The notes: a model not told the origin generated them from the letters alone. 43,667 bases of DNA from CAYNRG01 sp047974855 (GCA_047974855.1 JBKECT010000021.1:1-43667); one strand, 5' to 3'; shown: positions 33,890-42,681, numbered from the stretch's first letter. Numbers and translations: made by a program.

Positions 33890-34048
33890 TCAGTTCTTTT
33901 TTTGGCTATTCCTATAACTTTCAGCAAACAAAGCATCTCCTGATAAAAATTTATCCACAAATTTCTTTTCTATTTTCTTGTATGCACTAACCACACTATC
34001 CTCAATTTTCTTGTATCCTTCAGTCACTGTCTTTTGCACTTTATTCAT
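33890..34048 (-). CDS. 52-aa basic helical protein with YKKIE repeats
   Basis: A small gene: ATG at 34048, stop TGA at 33892-33890, with AGAAGGAGAAGTGAA directly upstream. The product begins MNKVQKTVTEGYKKIED and has two repeats (GYKKIEDSVV and AYKKIEKKFVDKFL), ending SYRNSQKKN. The charge pattern is that of amphipathic helices without a membrane segment or signal. Similar small proteins beginning MNKV and carrying repeated GYKKIE occur in clostridia near kinases and membrane proteins, as far as I recall; no function is known. It follows the 4-TM gene by 13 bp and is in the same operon. Confidence 0.75.
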   Translation of the reverse strand: MNKVQKTVTEGYKKIEDSVVSAYKKIEKKFVDKFLSGDALFAESYRNSQKKN

Positions 34049-34061
34049 TTCACTTCTCCTT

Positions 34062-34430
34062 CTATTTAATTCCCTTTACAAGTGGAATTAATGCTAATAA
34101 CACTAAAATGCCAACAAGCCCAACTAGCGTTCCTTGAATCATCATTCCCCAAACCATTGTCATGCACATTCCAAGTCCAAGACCTAAAGCCCCAATGATT
34201 CCAACAAGTAAATAGCCTATTGTTTTGCCATTAATTTTAACCGGAGATTTGTTTTCAAGCTTCCTCCAAACGATAACACCAATAAGCGCTAGTACGAGCC
34301 CACAAACCCCCAAAATTGTTCCTTGGTTTGTTGCTGCAAACTCAGGTACAAGAACCAAAACCATTCCTAATCCGAAAAACACTAAACTAATTACTCCAAA
34401 TACCAATGCTACAAAATTACTCTTTTTCAT
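34062..34430 (-). CDS. 122-aa protein with four membrane helices
   Basis: Very hydrophobic and Gly/Val/Leu rich, with helices at about 7-28, 36-56, 69-91 and 97-117 and only short loops (RKLENKSPVKINGK between helices 2 and 3). There are no charged residues inside the helices, so it does not look like a secondary transporter. GGAGG lies six bases before the ATG. It heads a two-gene operon with the 52-aa repeat protein and lies upstream of the two-component genes, with a shared operator-like box. I do not recognise the family; a membrane-stress or signal-partner role is an inference from position. Confidence 0.75.
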   Translation of the reverse strand: MKKSNFVALVFGVISLVFFGLGMVLVLVPEFAATNQGTILGVCGLVLALIGVIVWRKLENKSPVKINGKTIGYLLVGIIGALGLGLGMCMTMVWGMMIQGTLVGLVGILVLLALIPLVKGIK

Positions 34431-34462
34431 TGTAAATACCTCCTTGTTTGATTTACAAGTAC

Positions 34463-34520
34463 ATCATATCTTGAAATTGTTAAGGGAATACTTATAAAAT
34501 GTTTAAGAATTATTAAATCA
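34463..34520 (-). promoter_or_regulatory. Putative operator and promoter of the 4-TM/52-aa operon
   Basis: A box at 34500-34520 (plus strand TGTTT-N3-AATTATTAAA-N-CA) matches the one before the response regulator gene in 17 of 21 positions. A second, weaker copy begins TGTTAAGGGAAT at 34478, 22 bp away, that is two helical turns, as is usual for OmpR/PhoB-type sites. A -10-like TATGAT (34468-34463) lies 10 bp downstream of the weaker copy. Confidence 0.5.
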
Positions 34521-34546
34521 AAAAAAATCGCCCACCGAGACGATTT
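34519..34546 (-). terminator. Terminator after the Ca2+ ATPase gene
   Basis: On the minus strand AAATCGTC (34546-34539) pairs with GGCGATTT (34532-34525), with one G-U pair and a six-base loop, followed by a run of T (34527-34520). It insulates the ATPase gene from the 4-TM operon. Confidence 0.8.
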
Positions 34547-34580
34547 TAATTTATAACACAAAACACTACCATTTTATGAC

Positions 34581-37163
34581 TTATTTTTTAAATTGTTTTA
34601 CAATTTCAACAATTACTATTGGCCCCATTGATAACACTAATGCCGTCAATAAGAAACTCCAACTTAATGGGACTAAGTTAAATATAGCATTAGCCGGTGT
34701 ATACATTACTAAAAACTGCAATAGGACACCAACCCCAAACGACAACCACAAGTATTTATTATTAAACAGTGACTTAGAGAAAATTGTTTTTGAACTCTTC
34801 ATATTGAATGAGTGAAATAATTGTCCCATCGACAAAGTCATAAATGCCATACTCATTCCAACATCATGACTAGCTTGGTTTCCAATTAAATAAGAAATTA
34901 AAGTCAAGCTTCCTATCATTATCCCTTGCCAAGCTATAGTCCAGCCCAAGTGATTTGCAAAGAAACTTTCATTTTTAGGTCGTGGAGCATCATTCATAAT
35001 CCCATCTTCAGCTGGTTCCATTCCTAGTGCGAATGCTGGAAGTGAATCGGTAATTAAGTTAACCCATAGTAAGTGAATCGGAAGAAGTGGAACACCATAA
35101 TTCATTCCAAATAAACTTAGCACTGAAGCCATAAAAATAGTAAATACTTCTCCAATATTGCTTGAAAGTAAAAATTGAACATTCTTCTTAATGTTAGCGT
35201 AGATTGTTCTACCCTCTTTTACTGCTTCTACAATCGTTGCGAAGTTATCATCTGTTAAAATCATATCTGCAGCGCCTTTTGAAACATCGGTTCCTGTAAT
35301 ACCCATGGCACATCCTATGTCTGATGCTTTTAAAGCTGGCGAATCATTTACACCATCTCCAGTCATCGCTACTACATGATTTTTCTCTTGCCACATTTCA
35401 ACAATGCGAACTTTGTGTTCAGGTGCTACTCGAGCATATACACGAATATTTTCTCCTGCTTGTTTTAAGTCCACATCACTCATTTGATCAAGCTGTACAC
35501 CCGTAATTGCCATATCGCCATCTTGATAAATCCCTAACTCTTTTGCGATTGCAGTTGCAGTTGTTAAGTGATCTCCTGTAATCATCACTGTTTTGATTCC
35601 TCCAGCCTTTGCTTCTTCAATTGCTTTTTTAACTTCTAAGCGTGGCGGATCAATCATTCCAATAAGTCCTACAAACTCTAAATCTTTTTCGATAACATCA
35701 GATTCAATCTTCTCTGGGATTTTATCCCATTTACGAATTGCCACTGCTAAGACACGTAGTGCATCTGATGCCAATTGCTCATTAATTTCTAACGCCTCAT
35801 CTGATTTATTTTTGCAACGACTTATAACAACATCCGGTGCTCCCTTAGTAATTGATATAATTCCATCAGCTGTTGTATAGAAAACACTCATCATTTTACG
35901 ATCAGAATCAAACGCTAATTCACCACTTCTTTGATATTGTTTATACAATTCTTCTTTTACTTCACCCAAGCGATAACTAGCTTCAACCAAAGCCGTCTCT
36001 GTTGGATCCCCTAACGAAATAATACGATCTCCATCAATTTTAATTTCTCCATCTGAACACAAGCTGAAATAACGCATCATTTCTTTGAATTTTTCTTCTT
36101 TCCCTGTGAAGTCAGATAACCCATGCTCACTTTGGTACGCTTTCACCACTGTCATTTTATTTTGGGTTAGCGTTCCGGTTTTATCACTACAAATAACACT
36201 CGCCGATCCAAGTGTTTCAACGGCTGGCAAATAACGGATAATAGCATTTTTCTTTACCATTTTACTTACACCTAATGCAAGCACTACCGTAACCACTGTT
36301 GCAAGTCCTTCCGGAATAGCGGCAACAGCTAAAGCAACTGATGTTTTAAAAGCATCAAGCCAACCCATCCCAGATTGATATTCTAATACAAATACCACCA
36401 CACAGATAACAAGACACATAATTCCAATAATTTTACTTATTTGATCCAACTTTATTTGAATTGGAGTTTGCTCTTGTTTTTCATTCATTAGCATTCCCGC
36501 AATTTTACCTACTTCATTGCTCATCCCAACGCTTGTAACAATCATCTTCCCACGCCCATAAGTACACGTTGTTCCTGAGAAAGCCATGTTTGTTTGATCT
36601 CCCAATGGCACTTTTTCTTGAATAATTGCCTCTGTTGTTTTGGTTACTGGCAGTGATTCTCCAGTTAAAGTACTTTCATCAATTTGAAGATGATGAGATT
36701 CAAGCAAGCGTCCATCACTTGGAATAAAATCTCCCGCTTCAAGCAACACAATATCACCTACAACTACCTCTTTTGCTTCGACAGTTTGTCTTTGCCCATC
36801 TCGCAAGACAGTAGCTTGAGGTGCACTCATTTTTTCCAAAGCTTCTAGCGATTTCTCTGCATTACTTTCTTGAATAACTCCCAGCAACACCGTAAATAAA
36901 ACCACCACCACAATAATGACACTTTCTAACCACTCATGTGGATCCACAAGAAAGGAAATTAATGCTGCTGCCAAAAGCAATAGAATTAAAATATCTTTAA
37001 ATTGTAGTAATACACGTTTAAAAAAGCTATCTTTCTTAGGTTTATCTAACTCATTTCGCCCATGTAATTCTCTATTTTTAGCGACCGCTCCTTCATTTAA
37101 TCCATTTAAAGCATCCACTTGATACTCGTTTAATATTTCATCAATACTTTTCTTATAACTCAT
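34581..37163 (-). CDS. Calcium-transporting P-type ATPase (PMCA type)
   Basis: 860 residues. P2-type ATPase: cytoplasmic N-terminus, ten membrane helices, TGES actuator loop (STLTGESLPV), AAIPEGLATVV in helix M4, phosphorylated Asp in CSDKTGTLTQNK (about residue 327), KGAPDVV in the nucleotide domain, and MTGDGVNDSPALKASDIGCAMG in the hinge. The M4 PEGL and the M6 NLITDSLPAFALG fit Ca2+ pumps with one ion site, similar to the Listeria LMCA1 and lactococcal enzymes. The ATG at 37163 has AAGGAG ten bases upstream; the ATG eight codons earlier would bury it. Single gene, ending at a clear terminator. Confidence 0.93.
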   Translation of the reverse strand: MSYKKSIDEILNEYQVDALNGLNEGAVAKNRELHGRNELDKPKKDSFFKRVLLQFKDILILLLLAAALISFLVDPHEWLESVIIVVVVLFTVLLGVIQESNAEKSLEALEKMSAPQATVLRDGQRQTVEAKEVVVGDIVLLEAGDFIPSDGRLLESHHLQIDESTLTGESLPVTKTTEAIIQEKVPLGDQTNMAFSGTTCTYGRGKMIVTSVGMSNEVGKIAGMLMNEKQEQTPIQIKLDQISKIIGIMCLVICVVVFVLEYQSGMGWLDAFKTSVALAVAAIPEGLATVVTVVLALGVSKMVKKNAIIRYLPAVETLGSASVICSDKTGTLTQNKMTVVKAYQSEHGLSDFTGKEEKFKEMMRYFSLCSDGEIKIDGDRIISLGDPTETALVEASYRLGEVKEELYKQYQRSGELAFDSDRKMMSVFYTTADGIISITKGAPDVVISRCKNKSDEALEINEQLASDALRVLAVAIRKWDKIPEKIESDVIEKDLEFVGLIGMIDPPRLEVKKAIEEAKAGGIKTVMITGDHLTTATAIAKELGIYQDGDMAITGVQLDQMSDVDLKQAGENIRVYARVAPEHKVRIVEMWQEKNHVVAMTGDGVNDSPALKASDIGCAMGITGTDVSKGAADMILTDDNFATIVEAVKEGRTIYANIKKNVQFLLSSNIGEVFTIFMASVLSLFGMNYGVPLLPIHLLWVNLITDSLPAFALGMEPAEDGIMNDAPRPKNESFFANHLGWTIAWQGIMIGSLTLISYLIGNQASHDVGMSMAFMTLSMGQLFHSFNMKSSKTIFSKSLFNNKYLWLSFGVGVLLQFLVMYTPANAIFNLVPLSWSFLLTALVLSMGPIVIVEIVKQFKK

Positions 37164-37281
37164 TTCACACCATCTCCTTAACTTCATTTATTTTAACTAT
37201 TATACCATATTTTTATTCCCTTTTACTCTTATTTTTTCATATTTGTTCTATTATGATATACTGAAGAAAAGGAGGGATAAG

Positions 37282-37548
37282 ATGAAACGTTTTTACGGTC
37301 TTGCAGATGGTCAAGTTCAAGGTGTCGGGTTTCGCAGTTACATGCAACTCATTGCCATTCAACACCATTGCACCGGATGGGTTAAAAACCTTGAAAATGG
37401 TACTGTTGAATTTCAACTGCAAGGTGAAAAAGAAGATCTACTTCTTATTCTCAGTTTATTGCAAAAAGGAAATCAATTTATTAAAGTCAATGACCTTCAA
37501 ACCAAAGAAATTGACCTTATTTCAGAAAAAAAGTTTCTAGTGCGATAA
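37282..37548 (+). CDS. acyP: Acylphosphatase
   Basis: Hydrolyses acyl phosphates such as acetyl phosphate. 88 residues, the typical size. The phosphate-binding loop GQVQGVGFRSY holds the catalytic Arg18, and GWVKNLENG holds the catalytic Asn36. The ATG at 37282 is preceded by AAAAGGAGGG; the frame is open further upstream but without a better site. It is a lone plus-strand gene between minus-strand operons and ends at a bidirectional terminator shared with the phosphoesterase gene. The C-terminal part of the domain is slightly atypical (FIKVNDLQTKEIDL). Confidence 0.92.
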   Translation: MKRFYGLADGQVQGVGFRSYMQLIAIQHHCTGWVKNLENGTVEFQLQGEKEDLLLILSLLQKGNQFIKVNDLQTKEIDLISEKKFLVR

Positions 37549-37576
37549 AAAAGAATTCTAATCAGAATTCTTTTTT
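37547..37576. terminator. Bidirectional terminator between acyP and the phosphoesterase gene
   Basis: AAAAAAGAATTC (37547-37558) and GAATTCTTTTTT (37565-37576) are perfect 12-bp arms around TAATCA. Both flanking genes end on it, one from each side. Confidence 0.85.
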
Positions 37577-39087
37577 ACTGTGATATTATCCCTATGATTA
37601 ACGATTACTTTAGGGTGTTCTAGGATATACTGAGCCAAGATATCCACCATATCATCTTGATATTCTGCGACTACTTTACCATCTGTAATCATTTCAAAAT
37701 TACCTCCACCTGATGCTCGATAATTGCTCACCACTAAAGTATAAGCTTTATCTAAATCTAACAACTGTCCCTCTTTTTTCATCTCCTTGATTCTATGACC
37801 TATTGGATTTGATACCACAATCGTGTAGTCCAATCCATCCACCATGTCATAGTCAAAGTGCATAGGTTTAGGATATAGAAACAAATCACTCACCACAATA
37901 TCCCCTTTTTCATTTAAACTAAAGTATTCTGCGCACTGTTCTAAAAAATTCTTTAGCTCTTTCCCACTAATTTCTACCACAGTAAGGGTATTGGAGTAAA
38001 CATAGGTCGAAACAATATCACGCATTGTGATTTCTTTTTTAAATCCTACCGCTTCATTAAATAAGGCCACGGCACTAAAATCTGCTTGTGTCTTATCCAG
38101 CTGAACTTGGTTCATAAACGAAACGACTGGATGTTTTTTTAATCTCGCTTCAAATTGATTAGTCACTTTTAAATCTTTATCTGTTTCTCCTAATGGTTGA
38201 TCTAACCACTGTTGAAACTCTTTTTCAATTCCCTTTACATCCTGCACAATAGCGCTGTTTTCTACTTCTGTCACAGGCAAAAGAGATACCGTTCCAACTT
38301 TACTATCAGCATCAAATTCAATCATTGCCACTTCACTACCATTTTGTGCAGTCTGAACAACTAAAGTACCACAGCATTGTTCTGCCAAAGAGCGATGTTG
38401 ATGTCCTGTCACTAAAATGTCCAATCCTAATTCCTCGCATAACCGATAGCCACAGTTTTCTCCTGTTTGCTTTTCCGTTGCTTTTCCTGTTGTTAAATCT
38501 TTTTCAAATCCGCCGTGATAAACTCCAACAATGGCATCCACTGTTTCCTGCTTTCTGATTTCAGCAACTGCTTCTGCCGCTTTTTCAAATGCCGAGTCAA
38601 TCTGCACATTTACTAAGTTCTCTTTTTTCTCCCACCGTGTAATAAAATCTGTAACAATTCCAAATAATGCTATTTTTACTCCATTAGGAAATTGGTGAAT
38701 GCGATAAAGTGGTTCTCTTTTTTCGCCAAGCTGAACATTATTGGTTAGCAAATCAACTCCAACATAATCCAAGTGTCGCTGTAGTGCTTCCACTCCAAAG
38801 TTAAAATCATGGTTCCCTAAATTCAAATAATCGTATGGTATCCTTTTAACGGCTTGTGTTGCTGGACTTATTTCTTGAGGATGAACTCGGTTAAAATAGC
38901 TCGCTAAAGGACTTCCTTGAATTAAATCTCCATTATCAATACATAAGGTATTTTCATCTTTCATTTTTTCAAAGAGACTTGCAATTTTAGCAAGTCCCAT
39001 CGGCATCATTTGACCATCACTGTAGCGAGTAGCTAAAACAGTGGCATGGATATCACTTGTACAAAGTAGCTTAAATTTTCTTTTCAT
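37558..39087 (-). CDS. 5'-nucleotidase / 2',3'-cyclic phosphodiesterase family protein
   Basis: A two-domain UshA-type phosphoesterase of 509 residues. The metal-binding motifs are all present: CTSDIHATV, DNGDLIQGSPLA, NLGNHDFNFG, VGVYHGGFE and VTGHQHRS. The C-terminal nucleotide-binding domain contains ALFNEAVGFKKEITMRDI and VSNYRASGGGNFEM. There is no signal peptide, unlike the usual extracytoplasmic relatives, so it should work in the cytoplasm. It starts two bases after the phnE2 stop and is the last gene of the importer operon, which suggests that it dephosphorylates what the importer brings in. Confidence 0.87.
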   Translation of the reverse strand: MKRKFKLLCTSDIHATVLATRYSDGQMMPMGLAKIASLFEKMKDENTLCIDNGDLIQGSPLASYFNRVHPQEISPATQAVKRIPYDYLNLGNHDFNFGVEALQRHLDYVGVDLLTNNVQLGEKREPLYRIHQFPNGVKIALFGIVTDFITRWEKKENLVNVQIDSAFEKAAEAVAEIRKQETVDAIVGVYHGGFEKDLTTGKATEKQTGENCGYRLCEELGLDILVTGHQHRSLAEQCCGTLVVQTAQNGSEVAMIEFDADSKVGTVSLLPVTEVENSAIVQDVKGIEKEFQQWLDQPLGETDKDLKVTNQFEARLKKHPVVSFMNQVQLDKTQADFSAVALFNEAVGFKKEITMRDIVSTYVYSNTLTVVEISGKELKNFLEQCAEYFSLNEKGDIVVSDLFLYPKPMHFDYDMVDGLDYTIVVSNPIGHRIKEMKKEGQLLDLDKAYTLVVSNYRASGGGNFEMITDGKVVAEYQDDMVDILAQYILEHPKVIVNHRDNITVKKNSD

Positions 39088-39089
39088 AC

Positions 39090-39896
39090 CTACTCTCCTG
39101 TTGCCAGTTTCTTTCTAATTCTTGTAGAAAAGTATTCAATAACCATAACCAAGAAAATCATCCCAAATAAGAATGCACCGACCATAGAGTATCTTCGTGA
39201 ATTAATAGCTTGGATTAATGGGGCTCCAATTCCTCCTGCTCCAACAATTCCCAGTGTACTCGCATCTTTAATATTAATATCAAAGCGATAAATAACTGTT
39301 GAAACAAATCCCGCTGTTAACTGTGGTAAAATCCCTACTCTGATTTTTTCGAAAGTGTTGCATCCTGCTGCATTCAGCGATTCAAGAATTCCTGTATTTA
39401 AATCTTCAATTGATGTGGCGAATAACTTACTTAGCATCCCTATTGATACAATCGACTGTGTCATAATTCCACAGATTGCTCCAGGGCCTGTCACACGAAT
39501 CCACATCAAAGCCCATACAAGTGATGGTATCGTTCTAATAAGTAATACAAACGATCTTGTAACAAAAGATAGTTTTCTGCCTACGATATTCTCACAGGAT
39601 AAAAAAGCAATTGGTATAGCCAATATAGCACCGATTAACGTCCCTAAAATAGCAATAGCTAAAGTTTCCAGCAACAACATGGGTACTCCGTCAGCTGCTG
39701 TACTAAAAAGCAATGATAAATCCGGATGGGTTAGACCATATACAATTCCTGAAGCTACCTTTAATCCCACATCAGTAATTTTCGCAGATGTAATAGAACT
39801 CGCTGACCACGATACTAAGACCATTAGTAACAACGCATATAAAACATAATATATCGCTTTACGTGGTCTTTTATCAAACATTTCTAATATTGTCAT
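39090..39896 (-). CDS. phnE: PhnE-family ABC permease, second copy
   Basis: 268 residues with about six membrane helices, the BPD_transp_1 fold. The EAA-like loop is LESLNAAGCNTFEKIRVGILPQ and the C-terminal segment ASTLGIVGAGGIGAPLIQAI is typical of PhnE. It forms a heterodimer with the permease encoded just upstream (9 bp gap). GGAGGGACAG precedes the ATG. The following phosphoesterase gene starts two bases after its stop. Confidence 0.9.
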   Translation of the reverse strand: MTILEMFDKRPRKAIYYVLYALLLMVLVSWSASSITSAKITDVGLKVASGIVYGLTHPDLSLLFSTAADGVPMLLLETLAIAILGTLIGAILAIPIAFLSCENIVGRKLSFVTRSFVLLIRTIPSLVWALMWIRVTGPGAICGIMTQSIVSIGMLSKLFATSIEDLNTGILESLNAAGCNTFEKIRVGILPQLTAGFVSTVIYRFDINIKDASTLGIVGAGGIGAPLIQAINSRRYSMVGAFLFGMIFLVMVIEYFSTRIRKKLATGE

Positions 39897-39905
39897 CTGT
39901 CCCTC

Positions 39906-40736
39906 CTACACTAACTTTCTACGAATAAAGGTGTTCAGTTGGTCAATGACAAGTAACGTTACAAACAGTGTCAACAAGATCATTCCCAAATCATTATAAG
40001 CTCTCCAACCAATCCGTTCATTGATTAAGATACCCAGTCCTCCTGCTCCAACATACCCTAAAATCGCTGCTGCACGTACATTTGTTTCAAAACAATACAA
40101 ACTATGACTTAAATATATTGGCAGAATTTGAGGCATACAAGCCACCCAGAATGCTCTCAGCCGAGAACACCCTACGGACTCCAACGCTTGAAAAGCACCC
40201 ATATCAATGGTTTCAATACTTTCAAACATCATTTTGCTTATAATTCCAAAAGTAAATATCGCTAAAGAGATGGTTCCTGCAAATGTTCCAAGACCAAATA
40301 CAAGAGCGAAAATAGTCGCCATTACCAGTGTTGGTACAGTTCTTACAATGCCTAGTACAAAGCGGCAAATAAGTACAACTGGCTTAACTGGGTTTATATT
40401 ATTGGAAGCTAAAACCGCTACAGGAAGCCCTGCACCAACACCAATAATAGTTCCCAGTAAAGACATTTTTATAGTATCGATTAAAGCGGGTAGTATGTCT
40501 GGAAAATAACTAAAGTTCGGATTAAATATTTTCCCTAAAATAGATCCCATATTTCCAATTCTCTTTATAATGATTGCTCCATCAAATTGAGTAAACCACA
40601 AAGCCCACACAATCACTAAACCGGTTGCCAATAAAATCAAAGGCAATCTAGAACGGGGACGAGTCACAGTTTTCCCATTAGAAAGCTCAACCACTTCAGG
40701 TTTAAAAACTTGATCAAATAATTTAATATTCCTCAT
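39906..40736 (-). CDS. phnE: PhnE-family ABC permease, first copy
   Basis: 276 residues, about six helices. The first 30 residues are cytoplasmic (VELSNGKTVTRPRSRLP). The coupling loop FQALESVGCSRLRAFWVACMPQ and the C-terminal NVRAAAILGYVGAGGLGILI agree with PhnE. It overlaps the phnC stop by four bases (ATGA). Two different PhnE copies point to a heteromeric channel, as in several Firmicutes importers. Confidence 0.9.
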   Translation of the reverse strand: MRNIKLFDQVFKPEVVELSNGKTVTRPRSRLPLILLATGLVIVWALWFTQFDGAIIIKRIGNMGSILGKIFNPNFSYFPDILPALIDTIKMSLLGTIIGVGAGLPVAVLASNNINPVKPVVLICRFVLGIVRTVPTLVMATIFALVFGLGTFAGTISLAIFTFGIISKMMFESIETIDMGAFQALESVGCSRLRAFWVACMPQILPIYLSHSLYCFETNVRAAAILGYVGAGGLGILINERIGWRAYNDLGMILLTLFVTLLVIDQLNTFIRRKLV

Positions 40737-41503
40737 TGTAATAACCCCTGCTCTTGCAGCACTTCACTATTACCACCATAAATTTTATCCAAGACTTCTT
40801 TTGTTACTTCCTTTGATGGACCATCATAAACAATTTCCCCAGCTTTGATTCCGATAATACGATCTGTGTATTCCAATGCTAGTTCTACGTGGTGAATATT
40901 CAACAAAATAGAAATATTCATATCTTGATTTATCCTTTTAAAATCACTCATTACTGCCTTTGCAGTAATCGGATCTAATGCCGCTACAGGCTCATCTGCT
41001 AAAATAATGTTGGGATTTTGATTCAATGTTCTTGCTAATGCAACACGTTGTTGTTGACCTCCAGACAATTGATCACATCGTGTATAAGCTTTTTCCAAAA
41101 TACCTACCTTATCTAACGCAGCTAAAGCAGCCAATTTCTGTTTTTTTGTATATGCACCAAACAAAGTTTTGTACCATGGCATATCAGGGACAACGCTTGT
41201 CAAAACATTATTGATTACAGATGAACGAGTAATCAAGTTAAAAGATTGAAAAATCATTCCGATTCTTCGACGAAATTTTCTCAGTTTCTTAGACTTTAGT
41301 TCTCGAACATTAATCCCATCCACCAACACTGTTCCATTAGTGACATCGTGCATTCGGTTTATCGTGCGAATTAGCGTTGACTTCCCCGCACCAGATAGTC
41401 CAATAATTCCCACAAATTCTCCTTGCTCAATTTGCAAATTAACATTTTTTAATCCCTGTACTCCATTTGGGTACACCTTACTAACATTTCTAAATTCGAT
41501 CAC
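40733..41503 (-). CDS. phnC: Phosphonate-type ABC importer ATPase
   Basis: 256 residues. Walker A is GLSGAGKSTLIRT (about 35-48), the Q-loop is in MIFQSFNLI, the signature is LSGGQQQRVALAR and Walker B is IILADEPVAALDP, with NIHHVEL after it. The sequence around the signature and the EYTDRIIGIKAGEIVYDG end are PhnC-like. The start is GTG (41503) with AGGAAA just upstream; no ATG fits. It is separated from phnD by a 73-bp gap that holds a terminator, so it should be made at a lower level than the binding protein. Confidence 0.93.
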   Translation of the reverse strand: MIEFRNVSKVYPNGVQGLKNVNLQIEQGEFVGIIGLSGAGKSTLIRTINRMHDVTNGTVLVDGINVRELKSKKLRKFRRRIGMIFQSFNLITRSSVINNVLTSVVPDMPWYKTLFGAYTKKQKLAALAALDKVGILEKAYTRCDQLSGGQQQRVALARTLNQNPNIILADEPVAALDPITAKAVMSDFKRINQDMNISILLNIHHVELALEYTDRIIGIKAGEIVYDGPSKEVTKEVLDKIYGGNSEVLQEQGLLQ

Positions 41504-41527
41504 TTGGATTTCCTACCCTTCCTTAAA

Positions 41528-41555
41528 AAAGGGAGTAGCAAATTGCTACTCCTTT
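41528..41555 (-). terminator. Internal terminator between phnD and phnC
   Basis: On the minus strand GGAGTAGCA (41552-41544) pairs with TGCTACTCC (41540-41532), followed by CTTTTTT. It sits between two genes of one operon, where partial termination would give more of the binding protein than of the membrane parts. Confidence 0.75.
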
Positions 41556-41576
41556 TGCTAGTATTTTAAATTTCTA

Positions 41577-42644
41577 CTATTTTGCTGCTTCTAATGCTGC
41601 ACGAGCTCCATCATAATCTGCATCAACTGCTTTTGCATATCCTGTATGTGAGTATACAGAGAAAATCGCTTGTCCTTCTTCCGTTCCAATAACATTGATC
41701 ATTGCATTTTGAATTGCTTCGATAAAATCTGCATTGTACAATGTTTCATCAGCTCTAGAAATAGCAACTGCATCATTGTAGATTCCTTCAGTGACACCAA
41801 TAACTGATAATTCATCCCAGATACTTCCTTCACGACCAAATCCAGTTTTTCCTGTTGAATCAGTTTCAGTTACAGGAAGTGTCCACGCTTCTTCATAATC
41901 TAAACGTCCATCAGCATAACAAACAATAATATCAACTTGTTCTGCCGCTGCTTGAGCAAATGCTGTACCATATCCTGAATCAAGTGTAACTACATTTGAT
42001 AAATCAGTAATTTTTTTGTCATAGTTTTCTAATAACCATAATGTTGGATAGATATATCCTGCTGAACTTGATGTTTTTTGAACAGCCCAAGTTGCTGAGT
42101 TTAAATCTTCCCACGTTAATTCTTCACCATTTGCAATTTTAGCAGCTAATTCTTGTCCTTTTGCTGTTGGTGCTGCATAAATTAACGAACGGTAGTAAGT
42201 TACTTCTTCATCCGTATTCAATGTTTTGTTTGCTTCACCATTCCAAGTTGCTGCATCTGTTGAGTCATTTGATAGTCCTGCACGAGTAGCCGTTAAAAGC
42301 ACATCAATTCCATCACTATATAACGCATATGTTCCACCAGGTACCCACCCGATATCTACTGTACCCGCATCCATTGCTTCTCCTGTAGCATCATAACTAC
42401 TTCCAACAGTGATGTTGATTGTTCCTACATCATAACCCTCTTCAAGTAAAGCCGCTTGTAATAATTCTGGTAAATTTTGAGTTCCTGTAATAATTACATC
42501 TGCATCCTTTGATGGCACAAACTGCAACTCTAAATCTTCAATTGCAATCACTCCATCTGTAGCTGGTGTTTCTGTTGGTGTTGTTGTTCCTGATGAACAT
42601 CCTACAAGAACTAAAGCCATTAATGCCGCAAATAATTTTTTCAT
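41577..42644 (-). CDS. phnD: PhnD-family substrate-binding lipoprotein
   Basis: 355 residues from the ATG at 42644 (AGGAAAGGG upstream). The signal peptide ends in the lipobox LVGC (about 15-18), followed by a Ser/Thr/Pro-rich linker. The mature part reads like the PhnD family: LELQFVPSKDADVI, the VDIGWVPGGTYAL motif and QKTSSSAGYIYPTLWLLENY, where the SSSAGY loop is the anion-binding signature. It is the capture component for the phnC/phnE importer. The exact ligand (phosphonate, phosphite or phosphate ester) cannot be told. An open frame runs 19 codons further upstream, but the lipoprotein start is clearly right. Confidence 0.92.
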   Translation of the reverse strand: MKKLFAALMALVLVGCSSGTTTPTETPATDGVIAIEDLELQFVPSKDADVIITGTQNLPELLQAALLEEGYDVGTINITVGSSYDATGEAMDAGTVDIGWVPGGTYALYSDGIDVLLTATRAGLSNDSTDAATWNGEANKTLNTDEEVTYYRSLIYAAPTAKGQELAAKIANGEELTWEDLNSATWAVQKTSSSAGYIYPTLWLLENYDKKITDLSNVVTLDSGYGTAFAQAAAEQVDIIVCYADGRLDYEEAWTLPVTETDSTGKTGFGREGSIWDELSVIGVTEGIYNDAVAISRADETLYNADFIEAIQNAMINVIGTEEGQAIFSVYSHTGYAKAVDADYDGARAALEAAK

Positions 42645-42681
42645 TTTCTTTTCCCTTTCCTGTTGTGCCCTGCACTCTTTT

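Noticed and set aside
39355..39849. 164-codon plus-strand frame antisense to the second phnE
   Set aside because: Mirror of a well-supported permease gene; no start signals and no recognisable protein.
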